64,000 nucleotides of DNA from Orientallactaga sibirica (GCA_036365145.1 JAEOAD010000001.1:104533001-104597000); one strand, 5' to 3'. Shown: positions 1 to 12,019, numbered from the stretch's first letter. Program-made: numbers and translations. Notes: a model not told the origin generated them from the letters alone.

Positions 1-126
1 AAATAGTCTAATGGAAACACAGATGTAGACCGGGATCCATCGTTTCTAAATCAAGGCTTTTTAAACATAGGACTTTTTTTTTTTTTTTTTTTTGAAGTAA
101 ATATATTTCCATAAGATGCAAATGGG

Positions 127-273
127 AATCAGGCGCAGTGGCGCATGTCTTTAGTCCCAGCACTCGGGAGGCAGAGGTAGGAGGATCACTGTGAGTTCCA
201 GGCCACCCTGAGACTACATAGTAAATTCCAGGTCAGCCTGGGCTAGAGTGAGACCCTACCTTGCAAAAAAATG
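127..273 (+). repeat. B1-like SINE
   Basis: aggcgcagtggcgcatgtct ... agagtgagaccctacctt with a short A-tail. Confidence 0.9.
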
Positions 274-574
274 CAAATGGATAATCATTCTATAGTGGAA
301 ATCCCCAAGGAGTGCTTTATGCGATCATATGTGCTATGTGACAGAAAAGTGACCTTAACAAATAAATGTGACTATCTGTCTGTCCAGTTTTATCACCTTA
401 CCTCCCTTCACTCTTACTGGATTTTCCATCAACATTTATTAAGCATTCCGCTCCCAAATTTTATAAATGAAATAGTATTTTGAGAATAATGTATACATAT
501 TTTAATATAAAAATACTATGTTATAACAACAAAGACACGTCTCTAACTCTCTCTGTGACGTGTGTGTGGGTGTG

Positions 575-882
575 CTGGTTCATGGGGGTGAGCAAGTATA
601 TTTGTGTACATGCATGTAGAAGTTAGAGGTTAATGTCAGGCATCTTCTTCATTAGCTCCCTGCTTTATGTTTGAGCATGGGTCTTGCTAAATCTAGGGTT
701 CACAGATTCAGCTAGACAACCCAGCCAGTAAGCACCAAGGTCTCCCCATCTCTGCCTCTCCAGCCCTGGGATGGCAGGCACATGCCACCATGCTCTGGCA
801 TTCTATGTGAGTTCTGGGGATCTGAACTCAGATCCTTGTGCTTTCACAGCATGCACTTTATCCCTGGAAGCATCTCACCAGT
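575..882 (-). repeat. B4-like SINE
   Basis: B1-like part (ctgggatggcaggcacatgc) followed by the reversed ID-like part (gatctgaactcagatccttg). Confidence 0.6.
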
Positions 883-1191
883 CCTCGACATGGATGGATC
901 GTCAATGCATACTACTAAGTAAGAGAAGCCAGTGTGAAAAGGATATGTGTGTATTGTGTTAATAAAGTCTGAAGAAAGCAAAAGTACGAAGATGGAAAAT
1001 AGCTCTGAGTGACCAAGAGTTCGAGAGGGGACTGAGTAGGTGAAGCACAGAGATGGGTGGGGGTCATATTCTTTATGCCACTATCAATGGTGATCACATG
1101 ACACTGTGCATTTGGTAAAATCCAGAGAGAACTTTATAGCATAGTGAGTGGAGTTATTTTGTTTGTTTGCTTGATTGGTTGGTTGGTTGGC

Positions 1192-1306
1192 TAGTTTTTG
1201 AAGCAGGGTCACTCTGTAGTCCAGGCTGGCTTTGAACTCATGGTGATCCTCCTGCTTCAGCTACCCGAGTGCTGGGATTATAGGCATGTGCCACCATGCC
1301 TGGCAG
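1192..1306 (-). repeat. B1-like SINE
   Basis: cagggtcactctgtagtcca ... gtgccaccatgcctggc. Confidence 0.88.
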
Positions 1307-2084
1307 CACCATGGTGGAGTTTTAAGGAAGGAAATCCTGAAACAAGCATCAACTAAGAAGTCAGACAAGCTGGAATGGGGATAGAGACTGTGAAGAAAGG
1401 CTCTAACTATGGGACACATATGTGATAAAACGTGACTGCGGAGGAGAGGAGAAACATGCCAGCCTGCGTGACTTCTGAACGAGGACAGGAGGATAAAGGG
1501 GGCTACTCAGAACAGTCCACGCCAACGGCTTCATGTAAGGAACAGGTTCGCAAGCCCAGCTATTGTGCACGGGGGATTGAGCAAAGAAGGAAGTGGATGG
1601 CAGATGGCCAGAGCCCGGATTCTCTCGCTGTCGGACAGGAAGGCTACAGGTAAGCCATAAGGTATCTAGAACGCAGCCCGGTGGTGACAAATTTGAGCTG
1701 GCAAGGTCAGCGTGAGATCACTAGCTTCATACAGGTGTAGATGTGTACGTGTATGTTTAGTGATACATGCATGCATATGAGTTAGTGTACACACGTGCAT
1801 CTTCCTGCTCTGTCCACTGGAGAAGGCTTGGGAACAACACCCTAGAGGCAAGAAGCACATTTACTGTCCAGGCCTAAGTTCCTAACGCCACTCTCTAAGA
1901 AAAGAAGCCAGGGCTTATGGGAGAATTTAGCTAGTACTAGGGTTGGGACTGCACAAGAAGAACCTAGATCATTGATAGTACCAGAAAGTAGGAAAGTGTC
2001 CCCAAATGAAGCAGAACATGGCACCGGCCATGCCCAAAAGACACTGGCATAGGCTGAAGTAGGTTTATTTTATTTTTCACATGT

Positions 2085-2410
2085 GTGTGTTGTGTATGTT
2101 TGTATGTGTATGAGTGCACCTGTGAGTGAGTGGGTGTTCACAAGTGTGCATGTATATGTGGATGCCTTGGGTCAACGTTGTCTTTCTCTTTGATTCTCCA
2201 ACTTATTTTTATGAGACAGGGTTTCTCCATGAATCTAGAACTGTCCGGTTAGGTTAGACCAGCCAGCCAGCCATGTCTAGCTATCCTTCTGTTTCCACCT
2301 CTCCAGTGCTGCCATGACAAAGGCATGCCACCAGTCATCACATTTTACTGAACTTGGGTCCTCACGCTTGTGCAGCAAGCACTTTTCCCAGTGAGCCATC
2401 TCCCCAGCCT
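2085..2410 (-). repeat. B4-like SINE
   Basis: Ends cagtgagccatctccccagc; B1-like middle with gacagggtttctccatgaat. Confidence 0.7.
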
Positions 2411-2597
2411 TCTCCCACTCAAAGAAAGTGAATGGCCAGAAAAGGAAACATTTGAGCAACACAGTAAAGGAAAGCAGAAAACTCCCACAAGACTATTCTG
2501 ATCAAAATCAATAATTGAAGAAATAGATAAAGGGAGGCAAATAGATAAACCCACTACAGAGAATCATTTCTGTAGGAATTCCCCATTTTTAATTTTT

Positions 2598-2722
2598 AAA
2601 TATTTTTATTTATTTACTTGCAAGCAGAGAGATGCAGATAGAGAAAATGGGCATACCAGGGCAACTAGCCACTGGAAATGAACTCCAGATGCATGCACCA
2701 CTTTGTTCATCTGGCTCCCCCG
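2598..2722 (-). repeat. SINE-T, 5'-truncated
   Basis: agccactggaaatgaactcc, agatgcatgcaccactttgt; lacks the tRNA-like end. Confidence 0.8.
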
Positions 2723-3061
2723 CCCCCGCTTTTTTTTTTTGTTTGTTTTTTTCATTTTTTGGTTTTTTCCCCTTTTAATGTGTACTTCACACAGTGAGTT
2801 CCTGCCATTATGGGAGGGGAAGCAAGAGGAACTTCACAGCGGAGACAAGGCTACTTCCTGGGTGACTAAGGTCAATATCAACCTTCAAAGTCATGTTCAT
2901 AATATATGCCTTGTTATGGGACAAACATGACAATCTACCTCCACAACCTTCCTCCCAAACACCACATGTCTGGAATTCAGACATTCCAGAATTAGAAACA
3001 CCTATAAAATATCTCATTAGTACTCTCAAAAGTTTCAGAATCATCAAAAAAGGAAAGTCCA

Positions 3062-3245
3062 GGCTGAAGCAGTGGCCCAGCAGTTAAATGCACTTCCTGC
3101 ACAAGCAATGAAGGCTTAAGGGGGCCCTAAGACCTCTGGAGTTCAAATCTCCAGAGCCCACACAAAAGCTGGCATGACCATGTACACCTGAAATCACAGC
3201 CCTACAGGGAGTAGAAACCTGGGAATCGCTGGAGCTCATTAAAAA
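3062..3245 (+). repeat. Diverged B4/ID-like SINE
   Basis: ggctgaagcagtggcccagc ... acacctgaaatcacagccc. Confidence 0.4.
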
Positions 3246-3264
3246 CAATCACTGAAGTAGAACT

Positions 3265-3525
3265 AAAATGATCCCAATGTGGCTCAGGGAAATTCGCGGA
3301 AGAGGGGGTGGAAAGAATGTTAGAGCCACAAGTTGAGGCATTATGCACAGAGACTTGGCCTATCCCCCATAACTCTTGACTACCCCCACAATGCATGATC
3401 CACATTCCCCATGCATGAGGGTCCCTTTGGAAGAGGGAGGACAGGGAGGAGGATAATGGAGTCACCATTATGAATGTAAAATTAGGATAACATAAATAAA
3501 TAAATTATTTTTTAAAAAAAAGGAA
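3265..3525 (+). mobile_element. L1 3' UTR fragment
   Basis: ggaagagggggtggaaagaa ... ggagtcaccattatgaatgt followed by AAATAAATAAA and an A-run at 3513. Confidence 0.55.
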
Positions 3526-3844
3526 AGCTCTGGGATCAGTAAGAGACTCCAGCCTCCATAGAACTGACAGAAGAGCATGGAGTGGGACACCCAACATGTT
3601 TCACTGGCCACTAGCCAAGTAGGTGGCCACAAGTGAGCACATGAGGCGTGAAATACATGCCTACCACACATACAGTATGCACCACTTACATGCATACCAC
3701 ATGCATGCACACATGTATACATGCACACACACACACACACACAAAAGACAGGAAAATCTGAGAGATTTTCCAAAAGACACTTAGAAGTTAACTAACTGCA
3801 GCCTGATATCCAAATTGGGATGCTGAGACAGAAAAGGGACATTA

Positions 3845-3965
3845 GTAAATAAATGAATAAATAAATGAATAAAATATATTTACAATATAGTCTATATTAT
3901 ATATAATATATATTAATATAATATAATTAAATATAACATATTTATATAATAAAATACAAGTTATA
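3845..3965. repeat. AT-rich low-complexity tract
   Basis: Runs of ATAAATGA and TATAATATA with almost no G or C. Confidence 0.85.
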
Positions 3966-4029
3966 AAATTACATTTAAAATAGGAACTTTAAGTCTAAAT
4001 TTGAATGCCTAAAATATTCTGAAGAATAT

Positions 4030-4330
4030 TGTGACACTCTCTGTTGTAGCTACTTTCTCCTTGCTAGCACAAAGCACCTGACCAAAAGCAAAAGCAACTG
4101 ATGAGAGGAAAGGTTTTTATTTCGGCTTAAGTTTTGAGGGGAAGCTTCATGATGGCATGGGAAGCATGGCATGAGCAGAGGCTGGACGTGACCTCTGCCA
4201 CAGTGGGTGGAAACAGCAGTAGGAGAGTGAGGCCGACTGACACTGGCGAGCTGGGGGCTATTAAACCTCAAGGTCCACCCCCAGGGGCACAGCTGCGCCA
4301 GCAAGGCTCCACCTCCCAAGTCGCCATGGG
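4030..4330 (+). repeat. URR1-like rodent interspersed repeat
   Basis: ctttctccttgctagcacaa, gaaaggtttttatttcggct and gccagcaaggctccacctcc match the repeat at 60115-61385. The family name is uncertain. Confidence 0.5.
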
Positions 4331-4707
4331 CTGAGGAGCAAGCATTCAGAACACCTGAGTTTCAAGGGGACGTCTGATTCAAAGTGGAAGAGTGGTAGAG
4401 GAGGTCGCTCAGCATGCTCTTTTGGTCTATGTACACATGTGCACAGAACGTACCCATCCATGCACACATGTGCATACACCCCACGTACACATACACCATA
4501 GAAAATAAAATGGAGAGCAATTGAGGAATACACCCGATATGGACCTCTGCCACACAGGCAGACACATGCATCTACTTTGAGCAATTGTGTTTTACATCCT
4601 CAAATGAAGCAGAGTTTAAAATAAGGGGAACAATGACCTCAAAAGCAATGGCAAAGACTGTATGGCATCTCCTGCTGCCCTGAATTTAGCTCTAAGAAAT
4701 GCTTCAA

Positions 4708-4796
4708 GAAGGCAGAGGTAGGAGGAGCACCATGAGTTCAAGGCCACACTTAGACTACATAGTGAATTCCAGGTCTAGAGAGAAACCCTACCTCAG

Positions 4797-4832
<36 letters not shown>
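4708..4832 (+). repeat. B1-like SINE, 5'-truncated, long A-tail
   Basis: ggcagaggtaggaggagcac ... aaaccctacctcag plus an A-run of about 35. Confidence 0.85.
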
Positions 4833-4833
<1 letters not shown>

Positions 4834-5084
4834 CCTCAAGAGAGTTAATAAGATGATAAGGAATTCTAAGGCCAGATCTACAGTACAGGTCTGCACCTCT
4901 GAGGACCTGGGCCTGCCATTTCCATCCCATAAACTCTAACAGGGAGCTAGCCACTTTAAGCCATGGGTCTTTGTCTTTGCAATGGGCACAACACTCACCT
5001 GGGGCGTGAGGAGGGGCTGCACACGCACAGATTTCTTTACCCACCCACACATGTGCAAGCACATGGGAAAGGAGCCTGAAACTG

Positions 5085-5740
5085 CAGCTCTGGTAAGTTC
5101 CCAGGTGAAACTGATGCTGCTGGTCCAAGGCTAATGAGGGCCAACACCAGACCTTCTCAAACTGCGCCTCACCTGGGGACTTGATGGAAACTGAGGACCA
5201 ACACCAGACCTTCTCAAACTGCGCCTCACCTGGGGACTTGATGGAAACTGAGGGCCAACACCAGACCTTCTCAAACTGCGCCTCACCTGGGGACTTGATG
5301 GAAACTGAGGACCAACACCAGACCTTCTCAAACTGCGCCTCACCTGGGGACTTGATGGAAACTGAGGACCAACACCAGACCTTCTCAAACTGCGCCTCAC
5401 CTGGGGACTTGATGGAAACTGAGGGCCAACACCAGACCTTCTCAAACTGCGCCTCACCTGGGGACCTGATGGAAACTGAGGACCAACACAGACCTTCTCA
5501 AACTGCCTCACCTGGGGACTTGATGGAAACTGAGGGCCAACACCAGACCTTCTCAAACTGCGCCTCACCTGGGGACTTGATGGAAACTGAGGGCCAACAC
5601 CAGACCTTCTCAAACTGCGCCTCACCTGGGGACTTGGAAACATACACTCTCTGGCCTCACTCAGACCTCAGAGTCAGAAGCCGTGAGAGGGCTGAGGACC
5701 ACTGTGTTTTAGCTTGTTAAACCTCCATGTTGCTGTGCAC
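5085..5740. mobile_element. MER5A-like hAT remnant hosting the minisatellite
   Basis: The left flank (ttcccaggtgaaactgatgc, tgctggtcca) and the repeat unit (ttctcaaactg, cacctggggacttg) resemble the two ends of MER5A-type non-autonomous hAT elements. The right flank ends with gttttagcttgttaaacctcc, also like MER5A. The name is by recall. Confidence 0.45.
5127..5637. repeat. 57-bp minisatellite, nine copies
   Basis: Nine head-to-tail units containing cttctcaaactgcgcctcac and ggggacttgatggaaactga. Units differ mainly as gaggacc or gagggcc. The seventh has two small deletions totalling three bases. Because 57 is a multiple of three, frames on both strands stay open through the array (19-residue repeats such as METEDQHQTFSNCASPGDL). 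It lies in intron 14 and is not thought to be coding. Confidence 0.95.
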
Positions 5741-6404
5741 AGGAGATTAATATTTACTCAGCTCCTGGAACAAGGTTTATTTGTACAGGGAAGTATGGGA
5801 AGTTGATAGAAGACCTGTGTTTGTCCATAAATTAAGAATACACTATCTTCTTCCTAGTCACAGCACTGTGTCCACACAGCCCATGTGACCGCCCCGTGAT
5901 GGTTCAGTGAGAAGGAACATGTTGATTACCTGGCACACTCAGACCCCATTGGAAAAAAAAAACAAAAAACCAATGGGAGCTGGGCTTTAGGGGACTGTAG
6001 GAGGCTCCCGCTTTGGCTCAGTCTGGGTTATGTGTATACTGGCTCAGCTCCAAACTCAGGTGCACCTGGACCCCTAGTTACCCTTCTTAAACTAGTCTCA
6101 TCCCTATTTCCTCTACTTAGAGCCCAGAATCTGGTTTAAAACAACTCCTACATTCACAGAGGCTCCTGGCTTTAAAAGTCATCAGAGATTGTATGATGGT
6201 CTAAAACCAAATCTTAAGATATGACTATAGGAATGTGTTGCAGTGGCTGGAGGCCGTAGCATACCAATTCTCCCTCTCTCTCATAAAAAAAAACTGAGGC
6301 TATGGGGGCATATTCATTCAAACCATCACATGATGGGCTAGAACTGGACCCACCAGCAAGAGAAGAAAAATGAAAGCAATAACAACAACAAAAAAAGTGA
6401 TGGG

Positions 6405-6632
6405 TGGGCTGGAGAGATGGCTTAGCAGTTAAGGTGCCTGCCTGCTAAGCCTAAGAACACCCCATTCAATTCTTCAGGTCCCACGTTTAGCCAGATGCAG
6501 TGATACAAGGGCGCAATGCTGCACTTGCCCACAAGGGGGAGCACATGTCTGGAGGTCATTCATAGCAGCTGAGAGGCTGCTGGCATGCCTCTCTCTCTCT
6601 CTCTCTCTCTCTCTCCAAAAAAAAAAAAAAAA
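6405..6632 (+). repeat. SINE-T2
   Basis: gggctggagagatggcttag ... gcacttgcccacaaggggga, then (CT)n and an A-tail. Confidence 0.9.
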
Positions 6633-6634
6633 GT

Positions 6635-6880
6635 GATGGACTAGGGAGATAGCTCATTTGGTAAAGTGCTTATCACACAAGCACAAGTTTGGATCCTGAT
6701 AACCCATGCATCTGTTGGGTGTGGCACAGCACATCTGTCAGGTGTGGCATAGCACGCCTGTGATCATGGTGCGGGAGGTGGATGCAGGATCCTATCTGGG
6801 GCCTGACGGGTAGCTAGTCTAGCCAAAGTCAGCTCTAAGTTCAGTGACAGACCCTGTCTCAAAATAAGAGACCCAATATC
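6635..6880 (+). repeat. B4-like SINE
   Basis: gactagggagatagctcatt ... gtgacagaccctgtctcaaa; the middle tgttgggtgtggcacagcac block is locally repeated. Confidence 0.75.
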
Positions 6881-6914
6881 AACATTTGGCTTCCACATGC
6901 ACATGGTAGCATGT

Positions 6915-7008
6915 GCATATGAAACTGGCACGCAGGAGGCTGAGGCAGTAGGAGCACAAGTTCAAGGCCTGCCTGGGCTGCATTGCAAGATCCTATTTCA
7001 AAAACGAA
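6915..7008 (+). repeat. Old B1-like SINE fragment
   Basis: caggaggctgaggcagtagg ... aagatcctatttcaaaaacg. Confidence 0.55.
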
Positions 7009-7011
7009 CCA

Positions 7012-7172
7012 AGGGCTGGAGAGATTGCTTAGTGGTTAAGGTGCTTGCCTGCAAAGCCAAAGGACCTAGGTTCGATTGCTCAAGACCCAGGTAAGCCAGA
7101 TACACAAGGTGGTGCATACATCTTGAGTGTGTTTGCAGCTGCTAGAGGTCCTGACGTGCTTATTCTATCTCT

Positions 7173-7212
<40 letters not shown>

Positions 7213-7255
7213 TCTCAAATAAACAAAACCAAATAAATAAAAATAAAATACCTAA
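7012..7255 (+). repeat. SINE-T
   Basis: gggctggagagattgcttag, a (CT)n stretch and AAATAAACA tail. Confidence 0.92.
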
Positions 7256-7616
7256 AAAAGAAATTCAAATGCTTGGCTGCACACAAGCCCAACAATACTA
7301 AATTCCTGGGACAGAGAGCCAGGCATTCATTTTGTTTAGAGAAAAGGGCAAAAAAAAAAAAAAAAATCAAACCAGAAATATAACCTTTGCAAGTGAGTGA
7401 AATTAATCAGTTTATCACCAATTTTCAAGATACTTGGAATATCTCTCTCTTTTCAATCTCAAGGCTATAAACCTACTCTGAAGAAATATTCACCCATGTA
7501 AACAAAAATGCAAGGCTGGCAATTGTAGCGATGTGTAATGGGGGAATGGGAAACAATCAAAGTGCATATCAATCACTAATGTAACTACTTCCAGTTCCTA
7601 AGAAAATATGAGATTT

Positions 7617-7776
7617 AAGCTGGGCGTGGTGGCGCACACCTTTAATCCCAGCACTCGGGAGACAGAGGTAAGAGGATTGCAGTGAGTTCAGGCCACCCTG
7701 AGACTACATAGTGAATTGCAGGTCAGCCTGAGCCAGAGTAAGACCCTACCTCAAAAAAAAAAAAAAAAAAAAAAAA

Positions 7777-7778
<2 letters not shown>
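7617..7778 (+). repeat. B1-like SINE
   Basis: gctgggcgtggtggcgcaca ... taagaccctacctc with an A-run of 26. Confidence 0.93.
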
Positions 7779-7836
<58 letters not shown>

Positions 7837-7838
7837 AA
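7779..7838. repeat. (GAAA)n microsatellite
   Basis: About 15 units grown from the tail of the preceding B1-like SINE. Confidence 0.96.
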
Positions 7839-7984
7839 AATGAGATTTGTATATGGGGATATGCGGTGGGCATGTCCAGAAAGGAGGAATAATGTGTGTA
7901 AAGGGCCTGGGGTGAGAGTGCTGGGCATTGTGAAGGTAAATGGGGTGGCCAGTACAACTGCAAAACCTCAGCCAAAAGAGATGG

Positions 7985-8450
7985 AAGAAAGAAGGTACGG
8001 TGGCCCAAAGGATAATCTCCAGAGAGCTATGTCCATTCCTAACCCACAGAATCTGTCAATGTTACCTTATTTGGAAAATGGTCTTAGTAAAAATAATCAC
8101 TGCTAAGAATCTTGGGTTGAAGAGATCATCCATCTTCAGTTACCTGTGTGGACAAATCCAGTGACAAGTGTCCTTACGAGAGACACAGAGGACAAACATA
8201 GGGTAGAGGAGGCAATGTGAGGACAGGTGCAGAGACTGACACCACGGGGCTGGACACAAGCCCCGGAATGCTGAGCCGTGTGCAGAAGCTGGAAGAGGCA
8301 AGAACAGAGCCTTCCCGGGTGCTTCTGTGGGGAGCTGGACTCAGCTGCTGTGTTGACTGTGGGCTTCTGACCTCTGGTCTCCACAGGAATGACTTCTGTT
8401 GTTGGAAGCCACTGAGTTTACAGTAATGGCTGTGGCAGTCATAGCAAAGA
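7985..8450 (+). repeat. Ancient MLT1-like LTR
   Basis: Contains cagaagctggaagaggcaag, gggcttctgacctctggtct and ttgttggaagccactgagtt, which match the right half of mammalian MLT1-type LTRs by recall. Confidence 0.5.
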
Positions 8451-8787
8451 CATCCCGAAGGCCATAGGGGCCAGGGTTTTAGAGACCTCTGGTGGCTTTG
8501 TAAGCCATGGGAAGGACTTGATAAAACCTCCCCTGGATAGGAAGCCAGCGGAGGATTCTGAGAAGCTAGCTCTTTCCCTACAGGATCATGCCAGTGTATG
8601 GAAGAAAAAAAAGTAGTATAATTTTGAGCCCCTGGATTTTTTTTTTAACCAAAATGCAATTTATTTCCTAATATAAAGAATAATATGATTACAATGAAAA
8701 CATAGAATAAATAATAAATTGATAAAATACTGAATAATGACGCTACCCACACCAACACAGCCTCCAAGTAGAGTGGCCCAGCTTTAC

Positions 8788-8943
8788 CATCCGGGGCCTC
8801 CTCAGTGTCTTCAAAGGGACCATGGGCCTGCTGGTGGAGTAGATCTCTCATGAGAACCGCGAAGCTGTAAACATCTCCTTTTGGGGTTCCTGACCAGGGC
8901 AGCTCGGGAAGTCGCAACAGTTCTGGGGCTGTCCAGTAGAGCT
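8788..8943 (-). CDS. GUCY2G: GUCY2G exon 14 (C-lobe of kinase-homology domain)
   Basis: 156 nt, phase 1 to phase 1. Acceptor cttgcag|AGCTC, donor CCGGATG|gtaaag. It encodes ELYWTAPELLRLPELPWSGT and PKGDVYSFAVLMRDLLHQQA, then HGPFEDTEEAPD. TAPELLR is the APE-like motif. This is the last GUCY2G exon found; the next (expected to begin EIISCIKD or similar) lies off the left edge. Confidence 0.94.
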
Positions 8944-9185
8944 CTGCAAGACAAAGGGATGCTGTGTGGATGGAGAACTGCAAAGCAAAAGCCTATGGCT
9001 TCAGCCTTTCATGAGTGTGTCCTGAGAAGTTGGTCCTAGGAGTGTCCGACTGGAAGAGCTCACAGGGTCCTGGGGAGGGACTGTGGAGACAACAGCCAGG
9101 AAGGGTGAGCTCCATCAAGTTAATGCAGGCTGCGCCAGGTGGATCCCATGTTCTTTTCCATTTTCTGTGTTTAAAACTAAAAGAT

Positions 9186-9415
9186 TGGGGGGATGGAGGG
9201 ATGGCTTAGCAGTTAGGCATTTGCCTGCAAAGCCAAAGGACCTAGGTTCGATTCCCCAAGACCCACGTAAGCTAGATGCACAAGGTGACACATGTGTCTG
9301 GAGTTCATTTGCAATGGCTGGAGGCCCTAGAGCACCCATTCTCTCCCTCCTTCTCCTTATCTCTCCTCTCTCTCTCTCTCCTTCTTTCCCTCTCTCAAAT
9401 AAATAAAATAAAATA
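9186..9415 (+). repeat. SINE-T
   Basis: gatggagggatggcttagca ... AAATAAATAAAATAAAA tail. Confidence 0.9.
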
Positions 9416-9492
9416 GAAAAATATTCAAAAAGAAAAGATTGGAAGAAGCCAGTAGTATACAGAGCCTACGGCGGGGAGGGATCCCAAGAAAA

Positions 9493-9670
9493 TGGGCTGG
9501 AGAAATGAGTCAGTGGGTAAGGAGCTTGCCTGCAGAGCCTAATGTCCCAGGTTCAATTCCCCAGGACCCACATAAAGCCAGATGCACAATGGGGAGCATG
9601 CATCTGGAATTTGTTTATAGTGACTAGAGGCTCTGATGCGCCCATTCTCTCCCACCCCCTCTCTGCTTGA

Positions 9671-9705
<35 letters not shown>

Positions 9706-9708
9706 ATG
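9493..9708 (+). repeat. SINE-T
   Basis: gggctggagaaatgagtcag with a (TAAA)n tail; directly abuts the next copy. Confidence 0.9.
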
Positions 9709-9709
9709 A

Positions 9710-9945
9710 TGAGGCTAGAAAGATGGCTCAGCAGTTAAGGTGCTTGCCTACAAAGACTAATGAGGTTTGATTCCCCAGTACCCATGTAAAGCTGGATGCA
9801 CAAAGTGGTGCACATGTCTGCAGTTCATTTACAGAGGCTAGAGGCTCTGGCTCTCTCGCTCTCTCTTTCTCTCCTTCTCTTTCTCTCTCTCTCTCTCTCT
9901 TTGCAAATAGGTAAAATAAAAATAAAATATAAAATAAAAATAAGA
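9710..9945 (+). repeat. SINE-T
   Basis: aggctagaaagatggctcag ... long CT stretch; third member of a SINE run. Confidence 0.9.
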
Positions 9946-10039
9946 TATTAAAGTAATCTTGTTCACATACCATACAATTAACTGACTTTTAAAGTGAACA
10001 ATTCAGTAGCCTTTAGCACACTGACATGTTATTGTACAC

Positions 10040-10211
10040 TACCGGGTGTGGTGGTGCACGCCTTTAATCCCAGCATTCGGGAGGCAGAGGTAGGAGGATC
10101 GCCGAGAGTTCAAGGCCACCCTGAGTCTACATAGTTAATTCCAGGTCAGCCTGGACCAGAGTGAGACCCTACCTCGAAAAACCAAAAAAAAAACAAAACA
10201 AAAAAAAAAAT
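10040..10211 (+). repeat. B1-like SINE
   Basis: ccgggtgtggtggtgcacgc ... gaccctacctcgaaaaacc. Confidence 0.93.
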
Positions 10212-10529
10212 CCCTATCCATGAAGGAGTTTCTCTGGTCTCCCCACAGCTCCTGGCAAACACCAATATGGAGTCTGTTGATAAAGATTTATATATCCTGG
10301 ATATTTTATCTTTTCTTTCTTTTTTTTCTTTTACAATGGAGTCTATAGGCTTATATAATTATAAATGATGATGCTTAAAGGAAAATCTACTAGACAATGT
10401 GAAACCAGGAGTAGCTGCCAGAGGCTTCCAAAATCTCCTTCTAAACCAGGCACCACTCCTCCATTCCTAGTACTTCGGAGTCTAAGGCCAACCTTGTCTT
10501 TCCTCATGAATTAAATATATATATATATA

Positions 10530-10749
10530 TATTTGTTTACTGATTTATTTATTTATTTATTTTCAAGCAGAGAGAGACAGCCGGGGGAGTGGAGAGGATG
10601 GGCATGCAAGGGCCTCTAGCCACTATAAACGAACTTCAGACACATGTGCCACTTTGTGCATCTGGCTTACGTGGGACCTGGGGAATCCAGCTTGGCTCAT
10701 TAGGCTTTGCAGTCAAGTGCCTTAACCCCTGAGCCATCTCTCCAACCCC
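10530..10749 (-). repeat. SINE-T
   Basis: TTTATTTATT start, ends gagccatctctccaacccc. Confidence 0.92.
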
Positions 10750-10831
10750 TCTATGACTTTCTCTCAATCAGTATTTGAGTTGTATAACTATTTTATATAC
10801 CTATATACCTGGAGTCACATAAAAATTTCTG

Positions 10832-10993
10832 GAGGGATGGAGAGATGGCTCAGCAGTTAAGGCACTTGCCTGCAAAGCCCAAGGACCCAGGTTCAATTCC
10901 ACAGTACCCATGTAAGCCAGATGTACAGGGTGGAACATGCATCTGGAGTTCCTTTACAGTGGCTAGAAGCCCTGGCACACCCATTCTCTCTCC

Positions 10994-11034
<41 letters not shown>

Positions 11035-11055
11035 TAATTTTTTTTTAAAAAATTA
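10832..11055 (+). repeat. SINE-T
   Basis: ggatggagagatggctcagc, (CT)n of about 45 bases. Confidence 0.92.
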
Positions 11056-11401
11056 AAATTTTCTTGAGCAGAAAGGGGTTGCCAGCGGAACCCTGCCAGC
11101 AGAATCTTTAAGCAGCTTCAATCTTTAAGACAGAACTCCTGTAGGACACTAAGTATGAGAAGGGACCCAGAGGACTAAATAGAGAGGCAGTAGAAGCTTC
11201 AGGTGGCCACGCCAGGAGGAGAAGCTGTCTCCTGACCCAGACCTGGCACCACAGACTCATGCCACAGCGAGGACCTTTTTTGGGGGGTTGGGGGTGAATT
11301 GAACAGCATCACCCATAGATGGAAAGGAAGGCCTGCCCACTAAAGATGGTATTAGGAAGCAAAATGGCCCAGAGACCTTTGACCTCCAAGCCCAGGGTTA
11401 C

Positions 11402-11555
11402 CCGAGTCATCAGTGGTTCTGCGTGTCCGGCCATACTTGAGCTCCCACAGCCCAAATCCTGACAGCTTCACTTGCATGCGAGCATCTACCAGGCAGTTGG
11501 AAGGTTTCAGGTTGCCGTGAGACCCCAGCGGGCTCTCATGGAGGAACATCATGCC
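11402..11555 (-). CDS. GUCY2G: GUCY2G exon 13 (pseudokinase catalytic loop)
   Basis: 154 nt, phase 0 to phase 1. Acceptor gtgcag|GGCATG, donor GACTCGG|gtaacc. It encodes GMMFLHESPLGSHGNLKPSN, then CLVDARMQVKLSGFGLWELK. HGNLKPSN stands where active kinases have HRDxxxxN, and SGFG where they have DFG. Loss of the catalytic Asp is normal for receptor cyclases. Confidence 0.94.
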
Positions 11556-11667
11556 CTGCACATGCAAAAAATTGTATGAGAACTATAAATAAAATTATGC
11601 AAATATGTATTAATATGGCAAAGAATACCCACAATATAGAAGCAACACCATGCAATTAATACTTTTG

Positions 11668-11878
11668 GGGTTGGAGAGATGGCTCAGTGGTTAAAGGCAC
11701 TTGCTTGCAAAGCATGATGGCCCAGGTTCAATACCCCAGTAACCATGTCTAGCCACATGCACAAAGTGGCACACACATCTGGAATTTGTTTACACAGTGG
11801 CAACAGCTCCTGGTGCACCCATCTTCCTCACTCTCATAAATAAATTAAATATTTGTAAAAAAAAAAAAAAAAAAAAAA
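11668..11878 (+). repeat. SINE-T
   Basis: ggttggagagatggctcagt ... aaataaattaaatatttg and A-run. Confidence 0.9.
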
Positions 11879-12019
11879 GCATGCTATTATCCACACAGAA
11901 CAGATCATGTACAATCACCCTGTGCTGAGTAGTCCTGTCAGAGCACCTTACAGGAAGAAACAATAAAATGAAGAAGGTTGGAAAATTCTTGTCTTCCATT
12001 GTATTTTGAGAGGCTGAAT

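Noticed and set aside
5131..5720. Long frames of 170 and 179 codons in opposite directions
   Set aside because: Both are products of a 57-bp tandem repeat with a length divisible by three.
6405..6480. tRNA-like A and B box sequences in many SINEs
   Set aside because: They belong to tRNA-derived SINEs, not to functional tRNA genes.
1..8787. Search for later GUCY2G exons (end of kinase-homology domain, dimerisation helix, cyclase domain)
   Set aside because: No sequence encoding the expected motifs was seen; the segment is treated as intron 14.
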